A DNA stretch of 64,000 bases from Mactra quadrangularis (Eukaryota; Mollusca; Bivalvia; Venerida; Mactridae), in assembly GCA_025267735.1 (NCBI GenBank), contig CM046306.1, forward strand, positions 30,521,919 through 30,585,918, read 5' to 3'. How positions within the stretch are numbered: position 1 is the first letter of the stretch; the number at the start of each line of letters is the position of its first letter. The position numbers and the translations under genes are program-made. Under the pieces are notes generated by a model. It searched no databases and was not told the origin of the DNA. It was given only the letters and a program-made list of their open reading frames with translations. Shown here one piece after another: positions 1-14,045 of the stretch.

Positions 1-3000
1 TTACTTTACAATTGTTTTAAAGAATGTTTTAGGGACCAACTGAAGAAAGGATTGAATTACACATTATTCATGTGTTATTAATTGGGCTTGGTTCTTTTTT
101 TGTGAAACCATATGATTGAAAATAAACTGTCATATATGTTCAAAATTTAATCTCTGATATTCATATAATACATTGTATTTCATACTTATTTCTGATCACA
201 TTTGGGTGCAAACCTTTTATCCCCTTGCATTTTGATAATGATAATAATAACCTTTAAAATTGAGGAAACTCATTTGGACAAGCCTCGTTTTCTTTCCAAG
301 TAAATTACATTGTAATATGCATAGAAAGAATTTTTAAGCATCCATTCATGTTGCCACACAGCAGCTTCATTATCTGATATTTCATGGGCTTAGCCCAAAA
401 CAGTCGTAGCTCAAGTGAAAAAAGAGTGAGTACGATCGTATTGTGCTAATCCTGCAATTTTTGTCATTTCAGTATCATTTTATTCAATATTACTTTGTGT
501 TCATGTACATTTATCATATATTTGTTTCAATATTTTATTGTTTATTTGTTTTTGTCTTGCCAAGTGATATTGAAAATCTATGTATCTTTTTAGAAACAGT
601 GTTATATTTATAACTTTCATTCTTCAAACATTTAGTTATTTATTAATTCATTAAATAATCATTTCAAAGATCAATTTTATTTATTCTGTCTAATTGAATA
701 AATTTCTGTGTAGAGAAGGGAAACAATTCCATATTATAATTTGGAAATTTTAAGGAATTCTGAATTGACTTTCTAAGGTTTTTTTACCATGGAAACATAA
801 AATAGTTTTAGTTATATTAGAAAATGAAGTGATATTCTTAGTCAAATATTGTCAATATTTTATTATTTATGTAAATACAACGAAGTCTTGGTTATTCAAA
901 CTTATGTCTTATATGAACCTGGTGTTGTTGTATTTTCAGAGAAAATTAAAATAATGAAAATGCTATCTAAAGTTTGATTCATTCATCGCAAGATGTTTAT
1001 CTCAGTCTGTTGGCACAGTAGTAGAGTGTGGTTTTTTAAATCTGGAGGTCCCAGATTTAATTTCAGACTGTTAAAGGGTATACCCTCCACAAATTCTAGA
1101 ATTTTCATATATACAGAGAAAGAAAGTCCATCTCCTTCAGAAATGGTAGGCAAGTACTTGTAAAATCATTTTCCAGGAAATTTGGTTGACTCAGAAGTGT
1201 TGATAAATAATGTGAAGTCCAAGAAATATAAATATGTCTCATGTCATGTATGATTAACCAAGGTTTTGTTGTAAAATTCATGTTGTATATAGAATCACCA
1301 CATGAATATTGTTGTTTTTAAAATGTTGTTTTTGATGGATGTATATAATAGTGAAAGTAATAAAATAAAAAATAAACAAACTGAACTTAGTTTTTTTTGT
1401 TGTTGAAATTTGTTTGTAATAGAAAGTATGTAAGGCTACTCTATGAATTATCCAGAGCACAAAATCTTCGGATGTATTTGGTTTCTGTCTGAAATAGACT
1501 TGAAACCTGCCTGCTAAGATAAAAAGTTATGTGGTCTGTAGATTGAAAATGATTGAGGTTAAATGGTACTCAATCAAGAGCTGAATTGAATAGATGGGCA
1601 ACCAATACAGTTCTGAAACAGACAAGTCTTATGTTCAGGACTATGCCAGACACCTTTGCTTGAAATCAGCTCATCTTTTAAGTTCTCATTCCACCCATGG
1701 TGTTGAAAAACTAGAAATGAAACTTTGTTGAAAGAATTCTTATTACCGTAAGAAATGAAAGTTACCTAAGGTCCGTAGGTCAACATACAATGTATTTATA
1801 AGAAAGTAATCTAAAAGGGGATATATTTATTTACAAATAAAACTGGATATCCTTGTATCAAGTTCACTAGTTTATTGTCCGGGCAAGGTAAACAACAGGA
1901 ACCCAACAGTTTTCTGAATAAATATTCAAAAGTTCACCTTAGTAAATAGAATGTTTATATCCATTGTACCTTGGGTATTCATTGATGGGCCGGTGCAGAA
2001 CTAGTCTACATTCTTCTTCATTAACAAATAGCTAGACTAGTTTTGCACTGACTCATATATGTTTTAAGGATATTTCGTTCATGACGTAAGCCTGTCTTTC
2101 TAGTTTCTACCCAAATTCCCAGTTTCTATTCCTTTTTATAAAGAGTTAACCACAGGAATGCACATAAAATACAATGATTTGGCTGGGTTTCAACTTTAAA
2201 TACTTATTTTATGATTGGATCAGTTCTTTTAAGCCTGTAACAATGTAAAGTATGAGCTTGAGATTTTATACATTGTAATCCCAACTACCTGCCAAATAAC
2301 TAGTGTTCATATTATTCCAATCTATTGTATAAAATGTAACAATACAGCTTGAAACCAACTTTTTGTTAAAAACCCTAAAAATTCATTTCCGATATGTTTT
2401 AAACATGCAGTAAGGTTTTTTAATTAGCTACCCAATCGTGGGCAAGATTTTAACACTGGTCATTTCCTTTTTTAACTACATGTACATGTAAAATCCCAAT
2501 GTAGAGTCACGTAATGTACGTATGTACATGGTCGTTCTCGTACCCAGAGGTTATCCAGAATGTTGATAATTTCTGGGTACGAAATTGATACCTGTTACAT
2601 TTACTCGTTCTTTTTCTAAGAAGTTAGAGCTTGAAATTTACTATCTTACAGTTAAAAATATCTCTCCTTACTATAAATGATATCACATGTAAATCCTAAA
2701 TGCTTTATTTGAGTAGGAAATGGTCCCTACTTCAAGTCCATTCTGCTATTAGGACCATCGATATGGTCCTAGTAGACTGAGACCTTTACTGTATATGTTT
2801 TTACAAGTATCTAGGGAATATGTTTTATTGAGTGTTTAGAAGGTAATACAGACATGTATAGATTTAATAAAAGGCACCATTCGATGAACATATTGCATTA
2901 AAATAGATTTGATTTATTTATATGAAATTCAGTTACGTACGTGTTTGGAAAGATGGATGATTTTAACACTCGTATCTCTGTTTGCTTATTAAGCATTATT

Positions 3001-5184
3001 TTGTGTTTTGCAACTCAGTCAACATTTCTTTATATAGAGATACTTATCAGGTAGGACAGGCGTGGTGAGTAGGTTTTGTAGATATCTGTCCACCATCCAA
3101 TGCAAAACAGTCACTTCTTAAGTCTAGATTGAGATATTTACGGATAAACGTTTCTTTGAAGTAAATTACAGACGAAATTTTTAAAGATATAACACGTGCA
3201 ATATTCGACAATACCTTTATATTAATATTAAATGTCTTACATTTTATAATGGACACATCGATGATTAAGAAATTGCTCAGAATATTTAAATTTTACGCGG
3301 TATAAAACTTAGTGATTCCAGGATGCGCGCGCACTGGTTATCACCTATTGTTTTGATACACAATGTGAAATCATTCCTTAGTTGTGTACTTCAAGTTAAA
3401 GCTTGATCGACTGTTGGCGGAGATAATCCGATTGGTTACGAACATTCATCGTAACTTATCGGGTATTCCTGCGATATGAATGTCACGAATCGTATGGAAC
3501 ATATATTCAGCGAGTCCGTAACAACAGCCCGTAGACATAGGCTGTTAGTTTGTCTATAGAATTACCTCATTCGTGGAATGTTAGAACTGTTCCAAATGCC
3601 TCAGAGAATGTTAATTTTCATTGAAGAAATCTATTGAGTTTAGACTATGAACAATTTAGAGGTCAATATGGTCACTGATCAGTTTGTTTAGGTGTCACCA
3701 TGAACATAGACTAGTCGAGCGGTAAACGTAACAGCTGCCTTGTCATATTTGTGATCGCTACGTTGGTCTGTCACCTTTCAACTTCTATAATTATGTGAAA
3801 TGTTTTACATTTAAAGGCTGTCACAGCGCTATGTTTGAATTCAATTGATTTTAAGTTTGAAAGGTTTTTAAATGGAATGTTTGACTTGAATATTTGCCAG
3901 TTATTTTAAACAAAACAAATAATGTGGGAAAAGGTCGTAGGATAAAAGAAAATTATATTATATACTTATTGACTAGACCATTGATCTATATAACTAGATA
4001 GATCAATTGATAAGACGAAGTAAAGCACTTTGCTAGACTATATTTATATACGGACTGATCGAACAATTTCAAGTTATGAAATTAATATGAACATTTTTTA
4101 TTTTTAAAATTCACTCAATTACTATTTAATCTGACATCAAAATGCAGTTTCATAATAAGTAAGAAACACTTTCATATGAAATTTTGGTTCATAGTCTACT
4201 ATATACAATGTACATGTATTTATTTTTATCAAAATGTTTGCCTTAAAACATTCTAATTGCTTTGCTTTCCATAATCATGTACATTTGAGAAGTTTGCTAT
4301 TAACATTACTTTTTAAAGGTACTCTTTTGTACAGATTTAAACTTCAATACATGTATCAACTTTTCTGAAGCTATACCTAAATTGTATGGAACCATTTTTT
4401 GATGCAGGAAAGTGGTGTCCTGATAATGATATTTTTTTGTAAATGGACTTACAACTTCAAATGATGGTGTTTCAAGTCGTAAAAGCCTACCACGATATAG
4501 ACAATTTAGTTCTTTTTGTGACTTTTATTGAATATTTATTGGAATCTTAGAGTCAGATTGTCTTGAAATAATAAGAACTTTTGTTTTGACACAATTGCAG
4601 ACACTGAATGGTATTTTGAAAATATAGAAAAATCTTTACCAAATCTTTAATTTATCAGCAATATATTCACTGAAACCGAACAAGTACATGTACGAGTATA
4701 TCGCTACAGCAATACGGTTAAATATTGTGAAATACCACCATGCATCAAGCTGGTGATGTTGTGAAACACTCGGCAGCCTCGACTGTAGACGAGTCTAATA
4801 TTAGTTTCATCGATCTGCCAACGTTTAGGATTCTAGTTTGAAGTGGATCAAGTCTATAAATAGAATACTTTGTCTGTACACTTAACAACAATTGATATAG
4901 AGAAAATATAGACTGAATAAACAAAACATGAACCCGAACATGTATTATAGTGTAACTATGGTTAGAATAATAATGAATAAGTGTTTACCATTGAAATATA
5001 ATATGAGATTTTTTTCTTTTGCAGAATAAACATAATCACAATGAGCAATTAGAATTGAATAAACAGACTGAAATTATATACATGTACAGTGCTATCCAAA
5101 ATTACCTTTACAATTCTATAAAAGCTGATTTTGTATTAATATTGTTAAATTTTATTTCAGATATATTTATATTCATCAGTACAT
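1..5184. other. AT-rich gene-free stretch
   Basis: I see no convincing exon here. Open frames are short (60-69 codons), lack recognisable motifs and have no paired splice sites giving a conserved protein. The tract is AT-rich with scattered TACATGTA-type words. Small structures inside include a palindrome near 1990-2052 (gtgcagaactagtcta paired with tagactagttttgcac) and the short MITE at 2531-2587. It could be intergenic DNA, or intron or UTR of a gene outside the window. Confidence 0.5.
2531..2587. repeat. short palindromic MITE, 'tcgtacccagagg' family, copy 1
   Basis: A short inverted repeat: 'gttctcgtacccagagg' on the left is matched by 'ctgggtacgaaat' on the right, around a spacer of about 25 bp. 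The same arms recur near 6700, 9697, 15091 and 30438, so this is a dispersed family and not a chance palindrome. Confidence 0.55.
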
Positions 5185-5485
5185 AAGGGGCGGATCCAGG
5201 ATTTTTTTCTGGGGGGGGGGTCCGAACTTTTCTATGGGGGTCCGAACTTATCTAGGGGGGAGGGGGTCCGAACCACGACCACATTTTTCACATTTTGCTG
5301 AAGAAATGCAACATATTGATAATAAAAAACTACGTAACCAATAAATCCATGTAAACCACCGAGAAAAAGTGCTTCATACTACTTAAAAATGACTTACAAG
5401 CAAGAAATACACTAATGGACATGTACATTTTCCAAATTCTAGGGGGGGTCCGGACCCCCCTGATCCCCCGCTGAATCCGCCCATG
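5185..5485. mobile_element. non-autonomous DNA transposon with GC-rich termini
   Basis: About 300 bp bounded by inverted ends: left 'ggggcggatccagg', right 'ctgaatccgcccat' (reverse complement 'atgggcggattcag'). Internal G runs ('gggggggtccgaac') and C runs mirror each other. The hexamer gtacat flanks both sides (5179-5184 and 5486-5491) and may be a target site duplication. Ends of this 'ggggcggatccag' type occur in hAT-like elements. No coding capacity. Confidence 0.6.
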
Positions 5486-6699
5486 GTACATTTATCATAG
5501 ATTGAAACATTTTTATCGGGAGTAATGATACTTTATCCAGTTGCATTTGTTAAAACATGTAAATGTATTTAACGACATTTTTTTATTCCTCAAGTTTTAA
5601 ATTACATAAGTATTTATAAAAATGTAAAGGTATAATGGAAGGCACTGTATTATGTATTCATTGAACTGTTGTACTGACGTACTTGAGGATATTTGTATAT
5701 CGTACGGGACTGTTTAATGACGCATATACTGTGGTACCATTGACCCAATTTCTGATATTATATACATGTAATTGAGCTATACATTAGTCATATACTATTT
5801 TCGCAATTTCTCGTGTGACCCGAATTTGTTTCATACAAAAAGCTTGATAATTATTTTTGACATTTTGAACAGCAACCAGTATAGGGCGTTTAATTATGAC
5901 AATAAGTACACGTATAGTTGGTATTTGATCACGATCGACTTAGTACATGTAAATTTAAAATTGTTATAATTTTGTAATTACAAATATTTTCGAACATGAC
6001 GATTTTTGGCATTTATCACGACTCCCCTTAAAGACATATGACACGTACAGGCTGTTTACTTATGTTTGTTATTTTCTAGGAAACCTTTTATTCAAATGTT
6101 GAATAATTCAAAATGATTCATCGTATTTTATTCAGTGAACAATTACCACATGTCGGTTATTGGAGACTGTCTTCCCAAGCTTCCCTGGACAATAATGACT
6201 TAGATTGGTAATTGCTTTTTATAGTCAATAATTCATACCTCGACATGAGATCGATTTATCAACCCCCTAAGGAATCCGTTATTACAGCCCGAATGAATGT
6301 TGTTTCACTCTATTTTTATTCTGTAGATCTGTTCTATATATTTACTTTACAGGAACTTTACCATGTAATATCTTCTACACGAACACTCTCCCGCCTACCT
6401 TTTCATCAAAAGAGGCACCTGCAAGCATGAGACTGACTTAAGATAACTTTTGGTTCAAATTACCTAAGCGACAACTTAAGCTTATTTGAGAATGAACCCT
6501 GATGTAACAGGTGTGAGGAATTTGGAAAGACCTTTGTCCTGAGATGTTGGCAAATCGAGTGACAGTGAATGTGGAAACAGGTTGTCGCAATATACCTTAA
6601 TTGAATTGTTGAAGTGTCACATGGGACAATAGATTACACACAGGCGGCCGGCACGGTCCCGAATAAAAAACACTATGTATATATAATTTAGGACCGTGC

Positions 6700-6765
6700 C
6701 ATTTTCGTACCCAGAGGCCATCAAGATAATCGATCTATATATAACCTCTGGGTACGAGAATGGGA
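6700..6765. repeat. short palindromic MITE, 'tcgtacccagagg' family, copy 2
   Basis: The left arm 'cattttcgtacccagagg' and right arm 'cctctgggtacgagaatg' form a nearly perfect stem around an AT-rich loop. It explains the two opposing open frames of about 75 codons here, which are therefore not genes. Confidence 0.65.
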
Positions 6766-9289
6766 CCTTGCCGACCGCCTGTGTTATTACAGAGCTCTTA
6801 TATTTCGTTTCTACAGCAGCTTTAGAACAAATAGTAAGATCAAATTTCAAAGGATCGATAAGCTGTAGTGCAGGATTTTATAGCATACATTGTATACAGA
6901 TATGCTGGATATAGAACATATACAGATTCTATCACTCAGAGACTATGATCACTAAAACAGTTTTGATGCCAATTTATTGTCGTGTTTCACAATATTACCC
7001 CCAGTAATACTCATAATATGTTCATACTAATGTTACTTTTCTTTTTAATCTATTGCCAGAAATTGTTTCGCTTCAATCCAATTGTACCAAAGAATACGAT
7101 GATTCCAAGCTATCAGGATAAAGGATTTTTGAGAACATACAGTGAAATCTCAAAATAAGACATTCATGAGTCCAATTGAGATCTACAGTCTCGGTTTCAC
7201 AGAGATATCAACATTATTTGATAAATCTCAATGGATAATTGAAAACTTGATCAGTGTTTGTTGTTGTTGGTTAAAATCATTCGTCAGGGCCCCAATTATA
7301 CATGTATATATTAAATTACCACTAGCTCAATCGTTCAAAAATTCTATTGAGCAACCAAAGATTTTGAGAGGGTGACAAAGCTGTCACAATGAAACAACAA
7401 TGTATGTACAATGTACATGTATATCAATGTTTAAGTTGGTTACGGAATCAGTCTTTTTAAAACGTACGTATTCGTGATAATGAAAACAAAATATATGGAC
7501 CGTCGGAAATGCCCATAAATCAATTCTAGCATTAGAATACATGTATTAAAGTACTGTGCTCAAAACAAGTGAGCGGAAATATAGCGGAGTGGTAAGTAAT
7601 TTAGTAATCTAAATGAAAAAGAGGTTTCGTTGGTTGCTATAAATGGGTTATGTCACCATGATTCCAGTGTAACAAGGCGTACATATGTATAGTAATTAAT
7701 CTAATTGTTTATAGACCACCGCGCACATAAAGTTGCTCAAATATGTGTCTGTATTCTGATGATTGTTTTATATATGACATTTTATTGGTGCTTTCTACTG
7801 CACCTACAATATTTTGGTTAATGAACAACACATATGGCTTGCAGATAATGGCAAAGTATCAAGGTTTCTTGTCAACGTGCCATTGTGCGTTAGTTCATGT
7901 ATCACGTCATATGAATTTCCTATAAGCAGATGTGTATCCAGCTTAATAGAGGAAGGGATTTCAAGAGGGTAGAATCCAAATATGTGTCGAAGAATATTGT
8001 AAAGCGACGACTGACTAAGCTTTGATTCTTCTAGACGCTGGATTGTCCATCTCCAAGGATCGTTGGATAAATATATACAACCAGTTCATTTCATCGGTAC
8101 TTCATAATTTGGCTAGGGTATCTAACTCTACCTTCCGACCCAGCATTCTTGGTTGATGGGTAGATGGATAGAAATACTTTTTAGACTATAGTACATGATT
8201 GTATACTTAATCTGTAAATGATCGGGTCTGTCCCACAGGGTATCATTTCGGAAAGCATTCAGTGAGATTCTTCTGACTGACGATCAACAGGTGTGTAGCA
8301 CAGCTATTGCCTATGTGTTCTGAATGACAAGAATTGTGTACAAAGTTCTAAAAGGCAGTGGGCAATGTACCAAATTTCATCATTTGAAATATATATAAAA
8401 CATACATGCGTATATTTAAACTATTTTAGTGCATGTACTTAAACGTTGTAGCTCTGCTGATAAAATATATTATGATGACATTGATTTACAAAGACGTACT
8501 AAATTATGACCGTTCTAAAGTATAAGTATGAAATAAAGTTCACTTCTCGAACAATCTCGCGTAATCTCACGTGATGTGACATTTCTGACATATTAGGTTT
8601 TTTAGTATAACTATGACACGCCAGACTGATCTTTAAAGCTCGGATCTCCATGAAAATGTTTTTTTCATAGGCGACCGACATGGTTTCGAGCAAGGAAGAT
8701 AGTGTTTAGGACTCGAAATCATCAGTGTGGTTTTTACGACAACAGACGCCCCTAACTACCGAAAACTGTGACTTCATACATATTTGTAACATTGGCGACC
8801 GGCAAGGTATTGTGTCGTTGGTGGCTTGGAACCGTAGGCTACCGACCGGTTGTTATTTCATCTTCGGTATTTTGGTTTGTAAGCTCATCGATGGTATTGG
8901 ACTGTGTCAACCCCTTATTGTGATTTTTGTCTTAAAATTCAGGCATTAGAATGATTTAAATGTTTCACTCTACGTTAGAACTTAAGCCGACTTAGTTATC
9001 AGAGTTATACTGAATAACCCTGACAGGACACATCTAGTCGTGACAGTAAGATCATTATTTTGTAAAATTTGTCAGGATTGGTTTCACGACATGGCGAAAT
9101 AATACTACGATAAGGACTAGACTTTTATATTTTATAAATGAGTCTAATGTAGTACAACAAACAACCCCCAATGCTACACGTGCAGTTATGTCAACCTGTT
9201 TCAACATATGTAGCATATCTAGCCTACAATTTTAATGAGACGGTTATATCTTAATTCATATTGTTTTTGGTTTACATATTAATTCGTTG

Positions 9290-9440
9290 GGTGCAAAAAT
9301 TCTTGAGACGAAACTTCGTTCAAATTTGATTCGTCTCCAAACTCTTCGTTCTCGAGAAAAAGTTGGGTATGAAAATTCTAGGGACGAATCCAAGTTCACT
9401 TTTTGATTCGTCCTAAAACATTTCGTACCCGGAAAATTTT
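9290..9440. repeat. degenerate repeated block rich in gacgaa/ttcgtc words
   Basis: Two imperfect copies of a motif ('aaaattctTgagacgaa' type followed by 'ttgattcgtc' and 'ttcgt') occur at 9296-9360 and 9378-9428. Both direct and inverted similarity are visible. This is probably a decayed repeat; its nature is not clear. Confidence 0.35.
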
Positions 9441-9696
9441 ACCGAACTTCAGGAAAAACAATATTCTAATGATATTCTCATAACTACATAAGTACTCACA
9501 TCACGGACGTCTACATACATGTACACCGGAAAAACCATTAAAACGATCCTGCTAAACAGCTCAGATATACGTCAACGTTCTTAAGTGGTTATAATTGTTG
9601 GAAATCCATTTACATGGATTGTCATTTCCTCGTGTCCATCCTCTTCACTGATATGGATGGTGATAAGCCATTTGTAGGCTTGGCGCTTTTAATATC

Positions 9697-9774
9697 ATTC
9701 TCGTTTCCAGAGGCTATCGAGATTCTCTATACTAGTTAGATCGAGAATCTTGATAACCTCTTGGTACGAGAATG
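9697..9774. repeat. short palindromic MITE, 'tcgtacccagagg' family, copy 3
   Basis: The arms 'cattctcgtttccagagg' and 'cctcttggtacgagaatg' flank an inner palindrome 'agattctc ... gagaatct'. The inner part is shared, in opposite orientation, with the copy in PSMC5 intron 9 near 30438. Confidence 0.65.
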
Positions 9775-11344
9775 TTTTTATATTTGCTTTTTTAGTTTTT
9801 GATGCCGGTTATTAACATTTTAAAGTTAAATTGTGATAGAAAGTTTATCTTAAGAGCTTATCTGGAATCTATTATTTTCTGGTAATCGATTACCATTCTC
9901 CGGCATAGAAAACTGGCTTTAAAAGTTTGACATGATACGTTTTTCATGTCACATGGATACTATCATCCGCAACCAAGACTCGAATTCGGCTTGTCAGATT
10001 CCATTTCCTAGTATAATTCTTACGAAAACTATGTCGTGGCTTTATTGCTACAGTACTATTTCAACATAATTGCGATTCTGATTAATAGCTATTAGCCTCC
10101 CATGATCTATTGAAATTAGTCATTTGAACCTAATATGTACAACGTTTTATGTCTTTATTCTTTTTTTCAGACTTATCAGCGACGAAGTTTTCTGGAAATT
10201 TGACTGCTAATAGTTTACGATTAAACGCGCAAAATATAAAAAACGTCATGATTTCAATAATGTTTCATACAAAATAAGTCAATGTCGTTAAATAGATCAA
10301 ATTTCATACATTTTGTATAGTTGATATATTCAAACGTCTGCACGTGTGGTCATGCTCACTTGATGTTATTGAATAACAAAATGCATTAATTAAATTTACA
10401 GCAAAATGACTACAGTAATAACTACAACTGATTAATCTTACATCACGTTTTCAAGAAGTGATACAAAAAAGTACTTTATGTTGATTGTTATATATAAAGC
10501 GATTACATCGTTCAGTTTCGGTTTAAATTACTTCACTGTTCCTGGAAAAAATGCGTTTGCTTATTCTAATGTAAACTACGCATGCGTGTAAATTTATGTT
10601 AAACAGAACGTGCATATATTGAATGTCAATAAAATGTTTTGATGAAACTTAATCGCTGTAAATAAGGCCATGCCATATTGGAATTTTGTTAAGCGACAAC
10701 TCAAGTTTGACAAACCTAGGTATACCTATTCACAAAAACACACAAACCGAAAACGAAAACACATGTCTATTCTAGATAGTATTCACACAAATAAGTTCTT
10801 GGTATAGTACATGAATGTTTATGACATTAATGTGAGATTAAAGTAATTCGATCTATAAAAAATGTATATACAACATACACATGTACATTTTCATTAATCA
10901 AATATACATAAACAAAGAACTATCAGTATTTCCTGAGAAAAATCAGTTATCGAATCCCGGAACAACGTGAATTATTTAAGAAAATTTCACCAACATTTTT
11001 TTATTGAGGACTCTAAAACCTACGCGCACGCGGCCGCGTAACAAAATTCCGGTATTGAATGGCCTAATGAGGGACATATAAATATTGGAGTTCAAGCTCT
11101 TTTCAAAACGATAATTTATTAAAAAAATTGTCCAACAGAAATGACGATGCATGTATGATGAGTATTATTATTATTGTTCTTAGGACTACGTTGTTTTTAT
11201 TAGATTTGATGCCGTTTATCAGGTTATGTAAGGCGTTCACTCGCCTGAACAATCGACCTGGTCACTTTTCTTTACTATTTTTGTTTACCCATGTACGTAG
11301 AGCTTGCAACTTTCCCTCTTTTATTTCGATTTCAAAATTCATAT

Positions 11345-11432
11345 ATCGAATTCTCATGGAGTGTTTTTGTCTGCTAAATCAAACCTGGGAACTACGGATT
11401 GGAAATCCGATTCTTTATCACTGCGCCACTCA
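11345..11432 (-). mobile_element. tRNA-derived SINE head (partial)
   Basis: Read on the - strand this begins 'gagtggcgcagtgataa', like a pol III A box, and continues to 'cccaggtttgatt', like a B box, at tRNA spacing. No SINE body is recognisable. It is too degenerate to be a functional tRNA gene. Confidence 0.45.
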
Positions 11433-12801
11433 TATTGATTTGTAACTGTTTTCCTTGATTGGATTCTAACATAAAAACACGATGGTTTGGTATATTAGAT
11501 ATCCTTCTTTCTAGTGAATCGTTTGGACATTGTTATCACTCCATCTGCCTGCTCGATGTACAAATGTATTCTAAATAATACATAATTCGAAGTTAAGGAA
11601 AGTTTACAACAGATATATTTCAAAGGAACTTTTTCGAGAAATGAAATAAAAATAATAAGTGATTAAATTCGTCATCTGTATCGTTATTCATTAATTACAC
11701 AGTCAGAAAAAGGACAGGCACCCATTCTATACCGACCATTCACCCTCCCCCCCCCCAAAAAAAGGCTGTCTGGAAATCCCTGAGAAAGGTATCAGGAATT
11801 GTTTCCAGTACTAGCCTTTCGATGATCATGCATTGAAGTCATGTTCACTGTTGTTTGATATGCTGTCTAAAAATAAACAATTACGAAAAATTATTTATAG
11901 AATTGGTATTTTTATGCTTCTATTCAGAACTGTCAGAGCAAAAATTGGCAAAGGGATGTAACTCATATAACTTGGTTTAAGCAATCCTTACAGAGTAATT
12001 TTTCTTTGAATAACAAAATGTTACTTATTGATTACAAGTATTTTACTATAATTTTAATTTTTAAATGTACTCGAGGTGTCGAAGTCTTAAATTCATAACA
12101 GGTCCATCCTGGTCACGGCACTAATTTAACTTAATGACATAATTATAGTGGCCAGCTACATCTTGAACGTTACCTGACTGTCTATGATATTTAAGATATT
12201 GCTTCGAGATCATGCAGTAAATGGTTCTACAATTGTACTTTATTGAAGTTCATTATCCATTATATTGTAAAACAGTTAAGCATGGATCCTTACGAAATGT
12301 TATCGTTTATAAGTAATTGCTTAACTTCATTATGTTCATAACTAGTTGTGCCTAAACGGGGTGTTTGTACATATACGCGTATTAGGTGACCCTTAGTTCT
12401 AATAACACTGCCTACTAAGACCCTTTATAACGCTATTTTCTACACATAGATTTCCTTCAGAAATTCAGACTATGTGGTACATACATGATACATGTGGATA
12501 TAAGAACCTCACTGTCTGTGTGAAATTTAGCTATTTAACTGTGTGTTTTGTGTCTGCCGTAATTCCCAAGACCCCAAATTTGTACTTCTAGTAATGATTC
12601 CTTTTCAGATTATTCGATGTCTAATGTTACGAAAATGTATACAGTAGTTGAATAAAACACATTCATTTACCTATATCGGTAATGAACGTACAGTACAAGC
12701 TCTCTTGAACAACATCATCTGCGCGGAACTATAGAAGCGTGTCGCTGTTCAGAGGTTGTTGCACTGCAGATGCTAAATTCAATTTAAATTACAAGTAAGG
12801 G

Positions 12802-13030
12802 CAGGGGTGGATACAGAATAGGGCTGCCTGGGGGGGCTGGTAAACCCAACTTGGGGGGTACGGGTCGGTATCCCCTCCCCTTGGTGGGGGTACGGGGGCC
12901 CTGCACGGAAATTTTGAAAAATGAAGGTCTAAAATAGAGCATTCTGGAGCATTTTTATTGCATTTATTATTGCACAGATTAAACTTTAACTGGTCAATCC
13001 CGCATTTTTAGGGCCTTAAAATTGGTTATT
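12802..13030 (+). repeat. hAT-like transposon end (GC-rich terminus)
   Basis: Begins 'caggggtggatacagaat', followed by runs of G and C ('cttggggggtacggg', 'tcccctcccc'). The terminus resembles the inverted ends at 15416 and 15726 (reverse complement 'cagggccggatccagaag'). This may be the left end of an approximately 2.9 kb decayed element reaching 15726, or a solo fragment. No matching target site duplication was found. Confidence 0.4.
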
Positions 13031-14045
13031 TTTACTGGATTTAGTGAATTTCGTTGCTGCATATCTGTTAGTCAATTGGTAATGAGATAAGAGCATCTTG
13101 AAATAGCCCTGGTGCATTATGGTGAAAAGATTACCACTTTCACCCATGTCGCAACCAGTAAAGGGTTAACAAACAACCAGAAGATATAGTTATATAAAAG
13201 TAAGAAAGTGAGTAGTAAGTAAATTTTATTAAATGTCAAAAAAAAACAATGATAAGTGAACATACGCTGTAAAGAGCTTTTTAACCGACTATACAAATAA
13301 AAAAATATCAACAAATTGATAAGGAATAACGGCTGATACTAAATTACCGATACTAATATTTAGACTTATAACAGGATTTGATTTAAATCCAATTCTGTAT
13401 CTTAAGGTGGGTCGGTACCTTACTCGGAGGGAAAAACGAAAAAAATATTTTGTTCACCGATTATAATAAAAGTTGGCAGGCAGATACCTTCATGCTTCTT
13501 GTTTGTTTGTCTGGTAACCTTAGCGACGTTGTCGTTTTTTCACGACGTCATGGACGTCACAATGGTTCGCGCTAAAAATAGGCGTGCAAGTACATTAAAC
13601 CCACGTATTTGAGATATTGAATGTCCGAGGTCAATGATTATTATACCGAAATGTTTCTGAACTATTGTTGTATACAATCATTTTGTTCCGATTATCCAAA
13701 TAACAGGTTAGTCGTAAAGATTGTACATTTCATCACTGAATTTAGGATTTTCACGTCTAAAAGTTTTCACTACTTGCCGAGTTATAATGGTTATTTTGAA
13801 ATTAGTGCAGAACGGTGGTCAAATTCTTATCGCGATTTTTGAAATCTACGCACGTTTTGTGTCATTTTAATGAAATAAAAAAGGAAAGTGAACGTTCTCA
13901 GTTTTTCACAATATCGCGTTCAAAGTAAAATTACCTTAATTACAACGATGTTAATATAACGTTACGCTGACGCTGTGATTAAAGCATTTGTTGTAAAAAT
14001 AAGTAGAAGCGGAATTTTACTGATTTATGTTCAATGGGAGACGCT
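13031..14045. other. no recognisable feature
   Basis: AT-rich sequence with no supported exon. A short frame at 13621-13842 has no recognisable motif. Confidence 0.4.

Larger units (their letters stand above)
5492..12801. other. gene-free stretch with scattered small repeats
   Basis: No recognisable gene. The longest open frame (11128-11445, + strand, 105 codons) is compositionally like translated AT-rich noncoding DNA and partly overlaps a tRNA-like repeat. Contents I can name are the palindromic MITEs near 6700 and 9697, a degenerate repeat of 'gacgaa' words at 9290-9440, and a reverse-oriented tRNA-like SINE head near 11345-11432. The rest looks like unique or highly decayed AT-rich DNA. 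Confidence 0.5.

Noticed and set aside
11128..11445. 105-codon + strand gene
   Set aside because: No domain or signal, AT-driven hydrophobic composition, and it overlaps a tRNA-like SINE head at its 3' end.
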